The notes below the pieces were generated by a model that did not search any database, had not been told where the DNA came from, and saw only the letters and a list, made by a program, of their open reading frames with translations. Source: Streptomyces umbrinus (lineage in GTDB: Bacteria; Actinomycetota; Actinomycetes; Streptomycetales; Streptomycetaceae). From it: a DNA stretch of 64,000 nucleotides. Positions 26,076 to 35,504 of this stretch are shown in pieces (position 1 is the stretch's first letter; each line of letters opens with the position of its first letter). Both the position numbers and the translations under genes were made by a program. Location: positions 6,882,001 to 6,946,000 of the forward strand of contig NZ_JAUSZI010000002.1 of NCBI RefSeq assembly GCF_030817415.1, in the 5' to 3' direction.

Positions 26076-26423
26076 CTACCGCAGCACGGCAAACGGATCC
26101 CCCGGCTCATCAAGCTCCCGGTACAGCCCCCCGGCAGGCGGCCCACCCCGCCGAGGCTCCCGGACACCGGCCCCGCCCCCGCCTTCCCCCTCGCCGAAGT
26201 CGAACCACACAGTGACGACCGCACCCCGAGGCACCTCGGACCCGGGCAACGGATACTGCCGTACGACGTAATCGACGACGGTCAGATGGAAGTCGGGCCG
26301 ATCCGGCGCGGCGAGCAGCACCCCACGCGCCTCGGCCGTCTCGCGCGCGTCCACGGCCATCAGACCGACGAGCCGCGGTACGCGCACTTCGGGTGTCTTG
26401 CGTGGTATGCGCACAGACGTCAC
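26076..26423 (-). CDS. PASTA-domain protein
   Basis: A 115-residue protein with one PASTA repeat (VPRLVGLMAVDARETAEARGV, then QYPLPGSEVPRGAVVTVWF). PASTA folds bind peptidoglycan fragments or beta-lactams in PknB-type kinases and penicillin-binding proteins. This one has no signal peptide or membrane helix, so it appears cytosolic or is exported another way. The C-terminus is Gly/Glu-rich. It starts with GTG 26423. Such stand-alone PASTA proteins are common in Streptomyces; the role is unknown. Confidence 0.75.
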   Translation of the reverse strand: MTSVRIPRKTPEVRVPRLVGLMAVDARETAEARGVLLAAPDRPDFHLTVVDYVVRQYPLPGSEVPRGAVVTVWFDFGEGEGGGGAGVREPRRGGPPAGGLYRELDEPGDPFAVLR

Positions 26424-26570
26424 CCCCAGCGGTACCGGCAGGGTAAGCCCTGCCGAGCCGTGCCGGAAGGTGTCGGAAAGCCCGGCCGGACGCCCCGGGC
26501 AGCCCCCGGCAGCCCCCGAAAACCGGACGAGAACGGGACGGGAATCAGGCGGGAGCCCGGCCGGAAACCG

Positions 26571-27077
26571 TCAGAGAGCCAACCGGTAGCAGTGCCCCAG
26601 TTGGTCCGACGTCTCCGTCGTGAACGTCTCGGCGAGTTCCATCCCGAGGCGTCTGGTCACCGCGATCGAGCGCTCGTTGCGGGAGTTCACCATGGCCACC
26701 ACGCTGGGCACGCCCGTCGCGCGCACCCGTTCCAGCGTGATCCGCGCGGCCGCGGTGACGTACCCCTTGCCCCAGTGCCTGCGCCCGAGCCGCCAGCCGA
26801 TCTCGATCTCGCCCTTCGGCCCCCACTCGCGCGGCCACGGCTGGGCGCCGGTGAAGCCGATGACCTCGCCCTCCTCGTCGAGCATGGTCCAGAAGCAGAA
26901 GCCGTACTCCGCGTCGTGCCGGCGCTGCCTGGCGGTCAGTTCCTCGTAGAAGGACAGCTCGGCCGGCTTTCCGCCGTGGAACTCCATCACGTCCGGGTCG
27001 TCGAAGACCCGGTGCCAGGCGAACGCGTCCTCGTCGGTCGGGACGCGCAGGTGTACCACGGGGAGAGCTCGGTTCAC
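26571..27077 (-). CDS. GNAT N-acetyltransferase (RimJ-like)
   Basis: A 168-residue acetyltransferase. The RimJ/L-type layout is clear: LRVPTDEDAFAWHRVF at the start, IGFTGAQPW, IEIGWRLGRRHWGKGY with the acetyl-CoA-binding arm, then NERSIAVTRRLGM. It transfers an acetyl group from acetyl-CoA to an unknown amine, often a protein N-terminus. GTG 27077 has GAAGGGC about eight bases upstream. It diverges from the menaquinone reductase gene; the 130 bases between must hold both promoters. Confidence 0.88.
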   Translation of the reverse strand: MNRALPVVHLRVPTDEDAFAWHRVFDDPDVMEFHGGKPAELSFYEELTARQRRHDAEYGFCFWTMLDEEGEVIGFTGAQPWPREWGPKGEIEIGWRLGRRHWGKGYVTAAARITLERVRATGVPSVVAMVNSRNERSIAVTRRLGMELAETFTTETSDQLGHCYRLAL

Positions 27078-27206
27078 GGGGCAGCCCTTCAGCCAGGTGA
27101 TCAGTACCGCTGCATAGACTGCCCATGTCCCGTGCCCCTCAGCACGCGGATTTCGAGACTTCGCACTTCGAGACCTAGAGCCTTCGAGACTTGGGGAGAA
27201 CCCGCC

Positions 27207-28511
27207 GTGACCGAGTCCCAGCCCCTCTCCGAACACACCGCCGATGTGATCGTCGTCGGGGCCGGGCCAGCCGGTTCCACCACCGCCTACTACTTGGCCA
27301 AGGCCGGACTGGACGTCCTGCTCCTCGAAAAGACCGCGTTCCCGCGGGAGAAGGTGTGCGGTGACGGGCTGACACCGCGCGCCACCAAACAGCTCGTCTC
27401 CATGGGCATCGACATCTCGGAGGAGGCGGGCTGGCTCCGGAACAAGGGGCTCCGCATCATCGGCGGCGGCGTCCGCCTCCAGCTGGACTGGCCGGATCTC
27501 GCCGCCTACCCCGACTACGGACTCGTACGGAAGCGGGACGACTTCGACGAGCAGCTGGCCCGGCAGGCGCAGAAGGCGGGCGCGCGGCTGCACGAGCGCT
27601 GCAACGTCGGAGCCCCGATCATCGACGACCGCACGGGCCGGATCACCGGTGTGCACGCGAAGCTCGGCGACGCCGACTCCAAGGAGAAGCGCGAGGTCAC
27701 CTTCCACGCGCCCCTCGTGGTCGCCGCCGACGGCAACTCCACCCGGCTCTCGCTGGCGATGGGTCTGCACCGCCGCGAGGACCGTCCGATGGGCGTCGCG
27801 GTCCGTACGTACTTCACGTCCCCGCGCCACGACGACGACTACCTGGAGTCGTGGCTGGAACTGTGGGACCGCCGCGGCCCGGGCGAGGACCGGCTGCTGC
27901 CCGGCTACGGCTGGATCTTCGGCATGGGTGACGGTACGTCGAACGTCGGCCTGGGCGTCCTCAACACCACGTCCTCCTTCAAGGAACTGGACTGGCGAGA
28001 GGTTCTCAAGGCCTGGTGCGCCTCGATGCCCGAGGACTGGGGCTACACCCCGGAGAACATGACGATCCCGATCCGGGGCGCCGCTCTCCCGATGGCCTTC
28101 AACCGCCAGCCCCACTACACGAAGGGCCTGTTGCTCGTAGGTGACGCGGGCGGCATGGTGAACCCCTTCAACGGCGAGGGCATCGCGTACGCCATGGAGT
28201 CCGGCCAGATCGCCGCCGACGTCATCGTCCAGGCGCACGCCCGCGCGACCCCCGCCCAGCGCGAACTCGCCCTCCAGCGCTACCCGAAGGTCCTCAAGGA
28301 CACCTACGGCGGCTACTACACGCTGGGCCGCGCCTTCGTGAAGCTCATCGGCAACCCGAAGGTCATGAAGATCGCCACGCAGCGGGGTCTCACGCACCCC
28401 ATTCTGATGAAGTTCACGCTGAAGATGCTGGCCAACCTGACCGACCCGACGGGCGGCGACGCGATGGACCGCATCATCAACGGCCTCTCCAAGGTGGCCC
28501 CGAGGGCCTAG
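27207..28511 (+). CDS. Geranylgeranyl-reductase family flavoprotein, probable menaquinone tail reductase (MenJ-like)
   Basis: A 434-residue FAD enzyme. It has a Rossmann GxGxxG (VGAGPAGSTTA, about residues 16-26), EKTAFPREKVCGDGL with the conserved Cys-Gly-Asp of the GGR family, and a second FAD motif (VGDAGGMVNPFNGEGI, near 311). Members saturate isoprenoid double bonds. In mycobacteria MenJ reduces the menaquinone tail, and Streptomyces menaquinones are also partly hydrogenated. Location between menG and nuo supports that substrate. GTG 27207 follows GGGGAG at eight bases. Archaeal-type lipid reduction is unlikely here. Confidence 0.85.
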   Translation: MTESQPLSEHTADVIVVGAGPAGSTTAYYLAKAGLDVLLLEKTAFPREKVCGDGLTPRATKQLVSMGIDISEEAGWLRNKGLRIIGGGVRLQLDWPDLAAYPDYGLVRKRDDFDEQLARQAQKAGARLHERCNVGAPIIDDRTGRITGVHAKLGDADSKEKREVTFHAPLVVAADGNSTRLSLAMGLHRREDRPMGVAVRTYFTSPRHDDDYLESWLELWDRRGPGEDRLLPGYGWIFGMGDGTSNVGLGVLNTTSSFKELDWREVLKAWCASMPEDWGYTPENMTIPIRGAALPMAFNRQPHYTKGLLLVGDAGGMVNPFNGEGIAYAMESGQIAADVIVQAHARATPAQRELALQRYPKVLKDTYGGYYTLGRAFVKLIGNPKVMKIATQRGLTHPILMKFTLKMLANLTDPTGGDAMDRIINGLSKVAPRA

Positions 28512-28541
28512 CTACGGGTGGGGCCGCTGAGGCGCGGCTGA

Positions 28542-28573
28542 GGGCCGCTCCCCGTGTTGGGGGAGCGGCCCTT
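28542..28573. terminator. Strong bidirectional terminator hairpin
   Basis: A perfect 12-bp stem GGGCCGCTCCCC / GGGGAGCGGCCC with a six-base loop, followed by TT. It lies between the convergent tail-reductase and NlpC/P60 genes. Confidence 0.8.
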
Positions 28574-28633
28574 CAATGTGCGTGGCCGGGGCCCGGAGAA
28601 GCCCGGTCAGGGGCCGGGAAGGCGTGACCGAGG

Positions 28634-29434
28634 TCAGAGGACGCGTACCGCGCCGCTCGCCGGGTAGCCCGACAGGTCCTGGATGACGACACCCTTCGAG
28701 GGGTTCGCGGCGTCCAGGTACTGGCCGCCACCGATGTAGACACCGGTGTGGTACGCCGAGCCCGCGCCACCCCAGTAGAGGATGTCGCCGACCTGGATGT
28801 TGGACAGCGAGACCGGGGTGCCGGCCACGGACTGGTCCTGGGAGACGCGCGGCAGGTCCACGCCGACCTGCTTGAACGCGGCCTGCACCAGGCTGGAGCA
28901 GTCCCACGCGTTGGGGCCGGTGGCGCCCATGACGTAGGCGTCGCCGAGCTGCGCCTTGAGGAAGTTGACGACCGTGCCGACGCTGCCGCTCGCGGGGGCG
29001 GGGACGTCACTGTCGGCCGACGTCGACGTGAGCGTGGTCCGCTCCGACGACCGGGTGGCGCGCTCGGCGGCGGCCTTGCGGGCGTCCTCGGCCTTCTGCT
29101 TGGCCTCCGCCTTCTTCTTCGCGTCGGCGAGGTCCGCCTTGGCCTGCTTGGCGGCCTTGGCGGCGGCCGCGTCACGCTCGGCACGCAGCTGGTAGTCGGC
29201 CGCGGCCTGCTGGGTGACCTCCGCGGACTCGGCGACCTGGGCGGTCATGTCAGCCGTGAGGGTGGGCAGCTCGATGGTCTGGGTAACCGGCTCGGCAGCG
29301 TTCGCCGATCCGGCCGCACCGGCCACTGCCAGGGTGCTGAGGACGCCACCGGCAACTCCGGCGCGCATCGCGAGCGCTGAGCTGCTGCGAGGCCGGGGTT
29401 TCCGGTGGCTGCGTATGTGAGCGGTGTGGGACAT
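28634..29434 (-). CDS. Secreted NlpC/P60 cell-wall hydrolase
   Basis: A 266-residue peptidoglycan endopeptidase. ATG 29434 gives a twin-Arg-free signal sequence (RAGVAGGVLSTLAVAGAAGSANA, cleavage after ANA). A coiled-coil region rich in Ala/Lys spans about 55-125, and the C40 domain runs from about 150 to the end, with the catalytic Cys in WDCSSL (near 178) and His in YHTGVYIG (near 228). It cuts stem-peptide bonds during growth or spore germination. No ribosome site stands right before ATG 29434; ATG 29464 with GAAGG next to it is an alternative start. A Crp-like palindrome lies about 240 bases upstream. Confidence 0.88.
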   Translation of the reverse strand: MSHTAHIRSHRKPRPRSSSALAMRAGVAGGVLSTLAVAGAAGSANAAEPVTQTIELPTLTADMTAQVAESAEVTQQAAADYQLRAERDAAAAKAAKQAKADLADAKKKAEAKQKAEDARKAAAERATRSSERTTLTSTSADSDVPAPASGSVGTVVNFLKAQLGDAYVMGATGPNAWDCSSLVQAAFKQVGVDLPRVSQDQSVAGTPVSLSNIQVGDILYWGGAGSAYHTGVYIGGGQYLDAANPSKGVVIQDLSGYPASGAVRVL

Positions 29435-29674
29435 AGGGACAACCGGTATCAGGGGCTCCTCCATACCTTCAAGAAACGTGTGGTGCGCCACAATTGTTCA
29501 ATGGGCCCTCCGAACCCCGGGCGTGGCGTTCCTTATTGACGCCGTAACGGGCATTGCGGACACCGCCTGTGAAGCCTGTGATCACGGGCTTTCTGTGTTA
29601 CGTCCGAATTGCCCGCGACCTACCACTCGTTGGAGCGGTTGGCCAAGCCCGGTTGTTTCCCGGCTGTTACCAAT

Positions 29675-29688
29675 GTGACGCAGGTCAC
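29675..29688. promoter_or_regulatory. Crp-like palindrome
   Basis: GTGACGCAGGTCAC has perfect 5-bp arms (GTGAC/GTCAC) and fits the GTG-N6-GNCAC pattern known for Streptomyces Crp. It lies upstream of the NlpC/P60 gene. Binding is not shown. Confidence 0.45.
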
Positions 29689-30066
29689 GGAACGGCCGGT
29701 CCTGCGGTGGTGTCACGCGTATGAGGCGGGGGAGTCGTGAAGGTCGGGCCGGCGGACGCGTTCCGCTCGTGAATGGATGCACGCACCCGGGTCGTCCACA
29801 CCGGGCACTCCAACTCCCCCCGAAGTGTGAACGAGTTCCTCTACCAAGCGCCGATGTCCAAGGCCAATTTGCCTTGGATCTCGCAGCCTTGATAGTGCGC
29901 CGAAGCCTGGACCAGCGATGACGGGCGAAAATGTCACCTCTGGTGATCACTCGGACGCTTCTCGTACGAAGATCGGCACTCATCCGACTTCATGATCCTT
30001 CGCCGGGTGGTGGAGATCACAAAGACGTTGTCGTACCCCGTGTCGCAGATCACAGACCCGCAGGCA

Positions 30067-30072
30067 TAAGAT
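30067..30072 (+). promoter_or_regulatory. Candidate nuo -10 element
   Basis: TAAGAT is the best -10 match upstream of nuoA. Transcription would begin near 30079, putting the Rex-type site just downstream of the start point, a natural place for a repressor. No clear -35 hexamer is visible. Confidence 0.4.
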
Positions 30073-30088
30073 GCGAGGCAGTTGGGCT

Positions 30089-30104
30089 TGTGACCTGCTT
30101 CACA
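30089..30104. promoter_or_regulatory. Rex operator (ROP) upstream of nuo
   Basis: TGTGACCTGCTTCACA: palindromic TGTGA / TCACA arms six bases apart, matching the Streptomyces ROP consensus TGTGA-N6-TCACA. Rex is the NADH/NAD+-sensing repressor of respiratory genes, and the nuo operon is a known Rex target in S. coelicolor. The site lies 128 bases before the nuoA start. Confidence 0.82.
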
Positions 30105-30231
30105 TGTACACGATCTTCGTGGAGCCGCACGGAGCTCGTGGGCCTCATGAGGTTCATGGGGCATGCGGGGCAGGGAGCGACGCCTGATGCAACCGCCAGC
30201 AGTCAATGCCGACTGAGAGGAGCGAGGAGCG

Positions 30232-30591
30232 GTGAACGCGTATGCGCCCATCCTCGTACTGGGAGCCCTCGGAGCAGGCTTTGCGATCTTCTCCGTGGTC
30301 ATGGCCACGCTTATCGGTCCAAAGCGCTACAACCGGGCCAAGCTCGAAGCCTACGAGTGCGGTATCGAGCCGACCCCCACGCCGGCCGGCGGCGGGCGGT
30401 TCCCCATCAAGTACTACCTGACGGCGATGCTCTTCATCATTTTCGATATCGAGATCGTCTTCCTCTATCCCTGGGCCGTCACGTTCGACGCACTCGGGGT
30501 TTTCGGGCTCGTGGAGATGCTGCTCTTCGTGCTCACCGTCTTCGTCGCGTACGCGTACGTGTGGCGGCGAGGCGGCCTGGAATGGGACTGA
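30232..30591 (+). CDS. nuoA: NADH-quinone oxidoreductase subunit A
   Basis: A 119-residue membrane subunit of complex I with three helices. The loop after helix 1 carries the conserved YECGIEP motif, the counterpart of ND3's Cys loop near the quinone tunnel, and helix 2 contains FDIEIVFLYPW with the key acidic residues. GTG 30232 follows GAGAGGAGCGAGGAG. It is the first gene of the 14-gene nuo operon. Its stop lies inside a 17-bp tandem repeat that fills the gap to nuoB. Confidence 0.97.
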   Translation: MNAYAPILVLGALGAGFAIFSVVMATLIGPKRYNRAKLEAYECGIEPTPTPAGGGRFPIKYYLTAMLFIIFDIEIVFLYPWAVTFDALGVFGLVEMLLFVLTVFVAYAYVWRRGGLEWD

Positions 30592-30634
30592 AACCCGCAT
30601 GGGACTGAACCCCGCAAGGGACTGAGCCCCGTAT
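30584..30634 (+). repeat. Three 17-bp tandem repeats across the nuoA stop
   Basis: GGGACTGAAACCCGCAT, GGGACTGAACCCCGCAA and GGGACTGAGCCCCGTAT stand head to tail. The first copy contains the last Gly-Tyr-less codons and TGA of nuoA; the others fill the nuoA-nuoB gap, so the stop region seems to have been duplicated twice. Confidence 0.85.
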
Positions 30635-30657
30635 AGGGGACAGAGGAGCCACTGAGC

Positions 30658-31208
<551 letters not shown>

Positions 31209-31212
<4 letters not shown>

Positions 31213-31949
31213 GCGACGCGAACGGCAACGGGGTGAACCCCGAGAAGGACCTCGGCGCCTCCAACCTCCCGGGCCAGCGAGGCGACGGCGGTGAGGAGAT
31301 CCGCGTCCAGCGCGGCATGTTCGGCGCCAACAACGGCGGGGACACCTCCGGCTACGGCGGTCTGGTCCGCTCGATCCGGCTGCCGGGACCGGCCACCCGC
31401 CCGTACGGCGGCTGGTTCGACGAGGTCGCCGACGAATTCGAAGGTGCCCTGGAGGAACAGGGTCTCGTCCCCGAGAACGCGATCGAGAAGACGATCGTGG
31501 ACCGCGACGAGATGACCTTCCACATCGACCGCGAGCACCTGCTCCAGGTCGCCCAGACCCTGCGCGACGACCCGGCCCTGCGCTTCGAGCTCTGCACCGG
31601 AGTGAGCGGAGTCCACTACCCGCAGGACAAGGGCCGCGAGCTGCACGCCGTCTACCACCTGCGCTCGATCACCCACAACCGGCTGATCCGCCTGGAAGTC
31701 AGCGCCCCGGACAGCGAGCCGCGCATCCCGTCCCTGGTCACGGTCTATCCGACGAACGACTGGCACGAGCGCGAGACGTACGACTTCTTCGGCATCGTCT
31801 TCGAGGGCCACCCGGCACTCACGCGGATCATGATGCCGGACGACTGGCAGGGCTTTCCGCAGCGCAAGGACTATCCCCTCGGCGGCATCCCCGTCGAGTA
31901 CAAGGGCGCCCAGATCCCGGCTCCGGACCAGCGGAGGTCGTACTCATGA
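31209..31949 (+). CDS. nuoC: NADH-quinone oxidoreductase subunit C
   Basis: A 246-residue peripheral-arm subunit (30-kDa type) that braces NuoD. The core starts near residue 75. The signature [18 protein letters not shown] followed by [16 protein letters not shown] lies near 185-220. About 60 residues at the N-terminus (Gly/Asn-rich, [14 protein letters not shown]) are an actinobacterial extension. The start is GTG 31209 in a GTGA overlap with nuoB. Confidence 0.96.
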
Positions 31950-33268
31950 GCACGTCGCACGCATCTGCCCGCGAGACGACCGAGGGCACCGTATACACGG
32001 TCACCGGCGGCGACTGGGACGAGGTCGTCCAGACCGCGGCGAAGGCCGACGACGAGCGCATCGTCGTCAACATGGGCCCCCAGCACCCGTCCACGCACGG
32101 TGTGCTCCGGCTCATCCTGGAGATCGACGGCGAGACGGTCACCGAGGCCCGCTGCGGCATCGGCTATCTGCACACCGGCATCGAGAAGAACCTCGAGTTC
32201 CGTACGTGGACACAGGGCACGACCTTCGTGACGCGCATGGACTACCTGACGTCGTTCTTCAACGAGACCGCGTACTGCCTGGCCGTCGAGAAGCTCCTCG
32301 GCATCGAGGACCAGATCCCGGACCGCGCCACCATCATCCGGGTGCTCCTGATGGAGCTGAACCGGCTCTCCTCGCACCTGGTGTGCATCGCCACCGGTGG
32401 CATGGAGCTCGGCGCCACCACGATCATGATCTACGGCTTCCGTGACCGTGAACTCATCCTCGACATCTACGAGCTGATCACCGGCCTGCGCATGAACCAC
32501 GCGTACATCCGGCCCGGCGGCCTCGCCCAGGACCTGCCCCCGGGTGCGGTGGACCAGATCCGCGAGTTCGTGAAGAAGATGCAGAAGAACCTTCCCGAGT
32601 ACGACAAGCTCGCCACCGGGAACCCCATCTTCAAGGCCCGTATGCAGGGCATCGGCCATCTCGACCTGGCCGGCTGCATGGCCCTCGGCGCCACGGGCCC
32701 GATCCTCCGCTCGGCCGGCCTGCCGCACGACCTGCGCAAGGCGCAGCCGTACTGCGGCTACGAGACGTACGACTTCGACGTACCGACCACGGACACGTGC
32801 GACGCGTACGGGCGCTTCCTGATCCGGCTTGAGGAGATGCGCCAGTCGCTGCGGATCGTCGAGCAGTGCCTGGACCGGCTGCAGCCCGGCCCGGTCATGG
32901 TCACCGACAAGAAGATCGCCTGGCCCGCCCAGCTCGCGCTCGGCCCCGACGGACTCGGCAACTCGCTCGACCACATCAAGAAGATCATGGGCACCTCCAT
33001 GGAGGCCCTGATCCACCACTTCAAGCTGGTGACCGAGGGGTTCCGCGTGCCGCCGGGACAGGCGTACGCGGCCGTCGAGTCGCCGAAGGGCGAACTCGGG
33101 GTGCACGTCGTGTCCGACGGAGGCACCCGCCCCTACCGGGTCCACTACCGGGACCCGTCCTTCACCAATCTGCAGGCCATGGCGGCGATGTGCGAGGGCG
33201 GCCAGATCGCCGACGTCATCGTCGCCGTCGCGTCCATCGACCCCGTGATGGGAGGCGTCGACCGGTGA
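31946..33268 (+). CDS. nuoD: NADH-quinone oxidoreductase subunit D
   Basis: The 49-kDa-type subunit, 440 residues. With NuoB it forms the quinone-reduction site. Family marks include [14 protein letters not shown] (with the quinone-facing His) near residue 35, [17 protein letters not shown] and the C-terminal [12 protein letters not shown] 31946 overlaps the nuoC stop and has GGAGG upstream; nuoE begins in the last four bases. The N-terminal 30 residues before the core are variable. Confidence 0.97.
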   Translation: MSTSHASARETTEGTVYTVTGGDWDEVVQTAAKADDERIVVNMGPQHPSTHGVLRLILEIDGETVTEARCGIGYLHTGIEKNLEFRTWTQGTTFVTRMDYLTSFFNETAYCLAVEKLLGIEDQIPDRATIIRVLLMELNRLSSHLVCIATGGMELGATTIMIYGFRDRELILDIYELITGLRMNHAYIRPGGLAQDLPPGAVDQIREFVKKMQKNLPEYDKLATGNPIFKARMQGIGHLDLAGCMALGATGPILRSAGLPHDLRKAQPYCGYETYDFDVPTTDTCDAYGRFLIRLEEMRQSLRIVEQCLDRLQPGPVMVTDKKIAWPAQLALGPDGLGNSLDHIKKIMGTSMEALIHHFKLVTEGFRVPPGQAYAAVESPKGELGVHVVSDGGTRPYRVHYRDPSFTNLQAMAAMCEGGQIADVIVAVASIDPVMGGVDR

Positions 33269-34122
33269 CCACGACCCCCGAGGGCGTCAGCCTGGGCATG
33301 CCCCAACTGCCCGCGCCCGACTACCCGGACGACGTTCGAGCCAGGCTGGAGGCGGACGCGCGCGAGGTCATCGCCCGCTACCCGGACTCCCGGTCCGCCC
33401 TCCTGCCGTTGCTGCATCTCGTGCAGTCGGAGGAGGGGCATGTCACGCGCACCGGGCAGCGGTTCTGCGCGGAGATGCTGGACCTGACCACGGCCGAGGT
33501 CACCGCCGTCGCGACCTTCTACTCGATGTACCGGCGCAAGCCGAGCGGTGACTACCAGGTGGGCGTCTGCACCAACACCCTGTGCGCGGTCATGGGCGGC
33601 GACGCGATCTTCGAGTCGCTGCAGGACCACCTCGGCGTCGGCAACGGCGAGACCACCGACGACGGCCTGGTCACCCTGGAGCACATCGAGTGCAACGCGG
33701 CCTGCGACTTCGCGCCGGTCGTGATGGTCAACTGGGAGTTCTTCGACAACCAGACCGTGGCGAGCGCGAAGCGCCTGGTCGACGACCTGCGCGCGGGAAC
33801 ACAGGTCGAGCCGACGCGCGGTGCCCCCCTGTGCACGTTCAAGGACACCGCCCGCATCCTGGCGGGCTTCCCCGACGAGCGCGAGGGCGCGGTCGAGGCG
33901 AGCGGCGGCGCGGGCCCCGCCTCGCTGATCGGCCTCCGGCTGGCCAAGGGGGAGACGGGCCCCGCGCGCGTGGTGCACCCGCGAGGGTCCGGTGCTCCCC
34001 AGGACGAGCCGCCGCACGACCCGTCCCCGTCCGAGCATCTCAGTTCGCACGACGCACCGCAGGACACGTCGGCCTCCGACCCGTCCCACCCGGCCGGGCC
34101 CACTGCCGAGGAGGGGGAGTGA
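33265..34122 (+). CDS. nuoE: NADH-quinone oxidoreductase subunit E
   Basis: A thioredoxin-fold 2Fe-2S subunit of the NADH-oxidising module, 285 residues. Cluster ligands are in [10 protein letters not shown] and [11 protein letters not shown]. The core ends near residue 200. The last 80-90 residues form a disordered acidic/Pro/Ser tail ([15 protein letters not shown] and similar) absent from short homologues. GTG 33265 overlaps nuoD; the stop shares one base with the nuoF ATG. Confidence 0.96.
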   Translation: MTTTPEGVSLGMPQLPAPDYPDDVRARLEADAREVIARYPDSRSALLPLLHLVQSEEGHVTRTGQRFCAEMLDLTTAEVTAVATFYSMYRRKPSGDYQVGVCTNTLCAVMGGDAIFESLQDHLGVGNGETTDDGLVTLEHIECNAACDFAPVVMVNWEFFDNQTVASAKRLVDDLRAGTQVEPTRGAPLCTFKDTARILAGFPDEREGAVEASGGAGPASLIGLRLAKGETGPARVVHPRGSGAPQDEPPHDPSPSEHLSSHDAPQDTSASDPSHPAGPTAEEGE

Positions 34123-35504
34123 TGACCTTGTCCACTCAATACGGGGGCACCTCCCAGCCCGAGGCTGGGGGAGAGACGAGCCCCGAGAAGCTGCTCTCAC
34201 CGGTGCTGTCCGCCTTCTGGGACGAGGACAAGTCCTGGTCGCTGGACGTGTACCGCAGGCACGACGGGTACGAGGGCCTGCGCAAGGCGCTCGCGATGTC
34301 ACCGGACGACCTGATCGCGTATGTGAAGGACTCCGGTCTGCGTGGCCGCGGCGGCGCGGGATTCCCCACCGGAATGAAGTGGCAGTTCATTCCCCAGGGT
34401 GATGGAAAGCCTCACTATCTAGTTGTCAACGCCGACGAATCAGAGCCGGGCACTTGTAAGGACATCCCGCTTCTCTTCGCGAACCCGCACAGCCTCATTG
34501 AGGGCATTGTCATCGCCTGTTATGCGATCCGGTCGTCGCATGCCTTCATTTATCTGCGTGGTGAAGTCGTCCCCGTGCTCAGGCGGTTGCACGAGGCCGT
34601 ACGCGAGGCCTACGCGGCGGGCTACCTGGGTGAGAACATCCTGGGCAGCGGACTCGATCTCCAGCTCACCGTGCACGCGGGCGCGGGCGCGTACATCTGC
34701 GGTGAGGAGACCGCGCTGCTCGACTCGCTCGAAGGCCGCCGTGGACAGCCGCGACTTCGTCCCCCTTTCCCTGCCGTCGCGGGCCTCTATGCCTGTCCGA
34801 CTGTTGTGAACAACGTCGAGTCCATCGCGTCGGTTCCCGCGATTCTCCACAAGGGCAAAGAATGGTTCCGGTCGATGGGAAGCGAGAAGTCCCCTGGCTT
34901 CACGCTCTACTCCCTCAGCGGCCATGTCACCAGCCCCGGCCAGTACGAGGCCCCGCTCGGCATCACACTCCGTCAGCTCCTCGACATGAGCGGCGGCATC
35001 CGGAAGGGGCACCGCCTCAAGTTCTGGACGCCGGGCGGCTCCTCGACCCCGATGTTCACCGACGAGCACCTCGACGTCCCTCTTGACTACGAAGGAGTGG
35101 GCGCCGCGGGTTCCATGCTCGGCACAAAGGCACTCCAGTGCTTCGACGAGACGACCTGCGTCGTCCGTGCCGTCACGCGGTGGACCGAGTTCTACGCCCA
35201 CGAGTCCTGCGGCAAGTGCACACCCTGCCGCGAAGGGACGTACTGGCTCGTGCAGTTGCTGCGCGACATCGAGGCCGGCAAGGGCGTCATGTCCGACCTC
35301 GACAAGCTGAACGACATCGCCGACAACATCAACGGCAAGTCCTTCTGCGCCCTCGGCGACGGCGCCGCCTCGCCGATCTTCTCCTCGCTCAAGTACTTCC
35401 GCGCGGAGTACGAGGAGCACATCACCGGCCGGGGCTGCCCCTTCGACCCCGCCAAGTCGACGGCCTGGGCCGACAAGGAAAAGCACACGGAGGTGAACGC
35501 ATGA
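34122..35504 (+). CDS. nuoF: NADH-quinone oxidoreductase subunit F
   Basis: The NADH-binding, FMN-containing subunit, 460 residues. It takes hydride from NADH and passes electrons to the 4Fe-4S cluster held by [12 protein letters not shown] (near 368). The nucleotide loop [13 protein letters not shown] is near residue 75, and [12 protein letters not shown] binds FMN. ATG 34122 (TGATG overlap) is used; GTG 34119 is also in frame. Two oddities are visible: a palindromic repeat written into codons 8-18, and a stretch (34400-34560) with many codons rare in this genome (CTA, TCA, ACT, TGT). Confidence 0.97.
   Translation: MTLSTQYGGTSQPEAGGETSPEKLLSPVLSAFWDEDKSWSLDVYRRHDGYEGLRKALAMSPDDLIAYVKDSGLRGRGGAGFPTGMKWQFIPQGDGKPHYLVVNADESEPGTCKDIPLLFANPHSLIEGIVIACYAIRSSHAFIYLRGEVVPVLRRLHEAVREAYAAGYLGENILGSGLDLQLTVHAGAGAYICGEETALLDSLEGRRGQPRLRPPFPAVAGLYACPTVVNNVESIASVPAILHKGKEWFRSMGSEKSPGFTLYSLSGHVTSPGQYEAPLGITLRQLLDMSGGIRKGHRLKFWTPGGSSTPMFTDEHLDVPLDYEGVGAAGSMLGTKALQCFDETTCVVRAVTRWTEFYAHESCGKCTPCREGTYWLVQLLRDIEAGKGVMSDLDKLNDIADNINGKSFCALGDGAASPIFSSLKYFRAEYEEHITGRGCPFDPAKSTAWADKEKHTEVNA
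34143..34174. repeat. Palindromic repeat inside the nuoF 5' end
   Basis: GGGGGCACCTCCCAGCC-CGAG-GGCTGGG-type sequence: CTCCCAGCC pairs with GGCTGGGGGAG around a short loop. This motif type (GGGGGCACCTCCC...GGGGGAG) recurs between genes in Streptomyces. Here it is translated as [12 protein letters not shown]. Confidence 0.6.

Larger units (their letters stand above)
29435..30231. other. Long divergent regulatory region between NlpC/P60 and nuoA
   Basis: About 800 bases without a convincing gene. It holds the leader of the leftward NlpC/P60 gene, a Crp-like palindrome at 29675, and the nuo promoter with its Rex-type operator at 30089. I checked the leftward leader for the c-di-AMP riboswitch consensus that precedes many such hydrolases and did not find it. 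Confidence 0.6.

Noticed and set aside
29435..29760. c-di-AMP riboswitch before the NlpC/P60 gene
   Set aside because: I looked for the GGGGACC, GGGTGAA and GCCCGAACC...CAGCTCACC blocks and did not find them in order.
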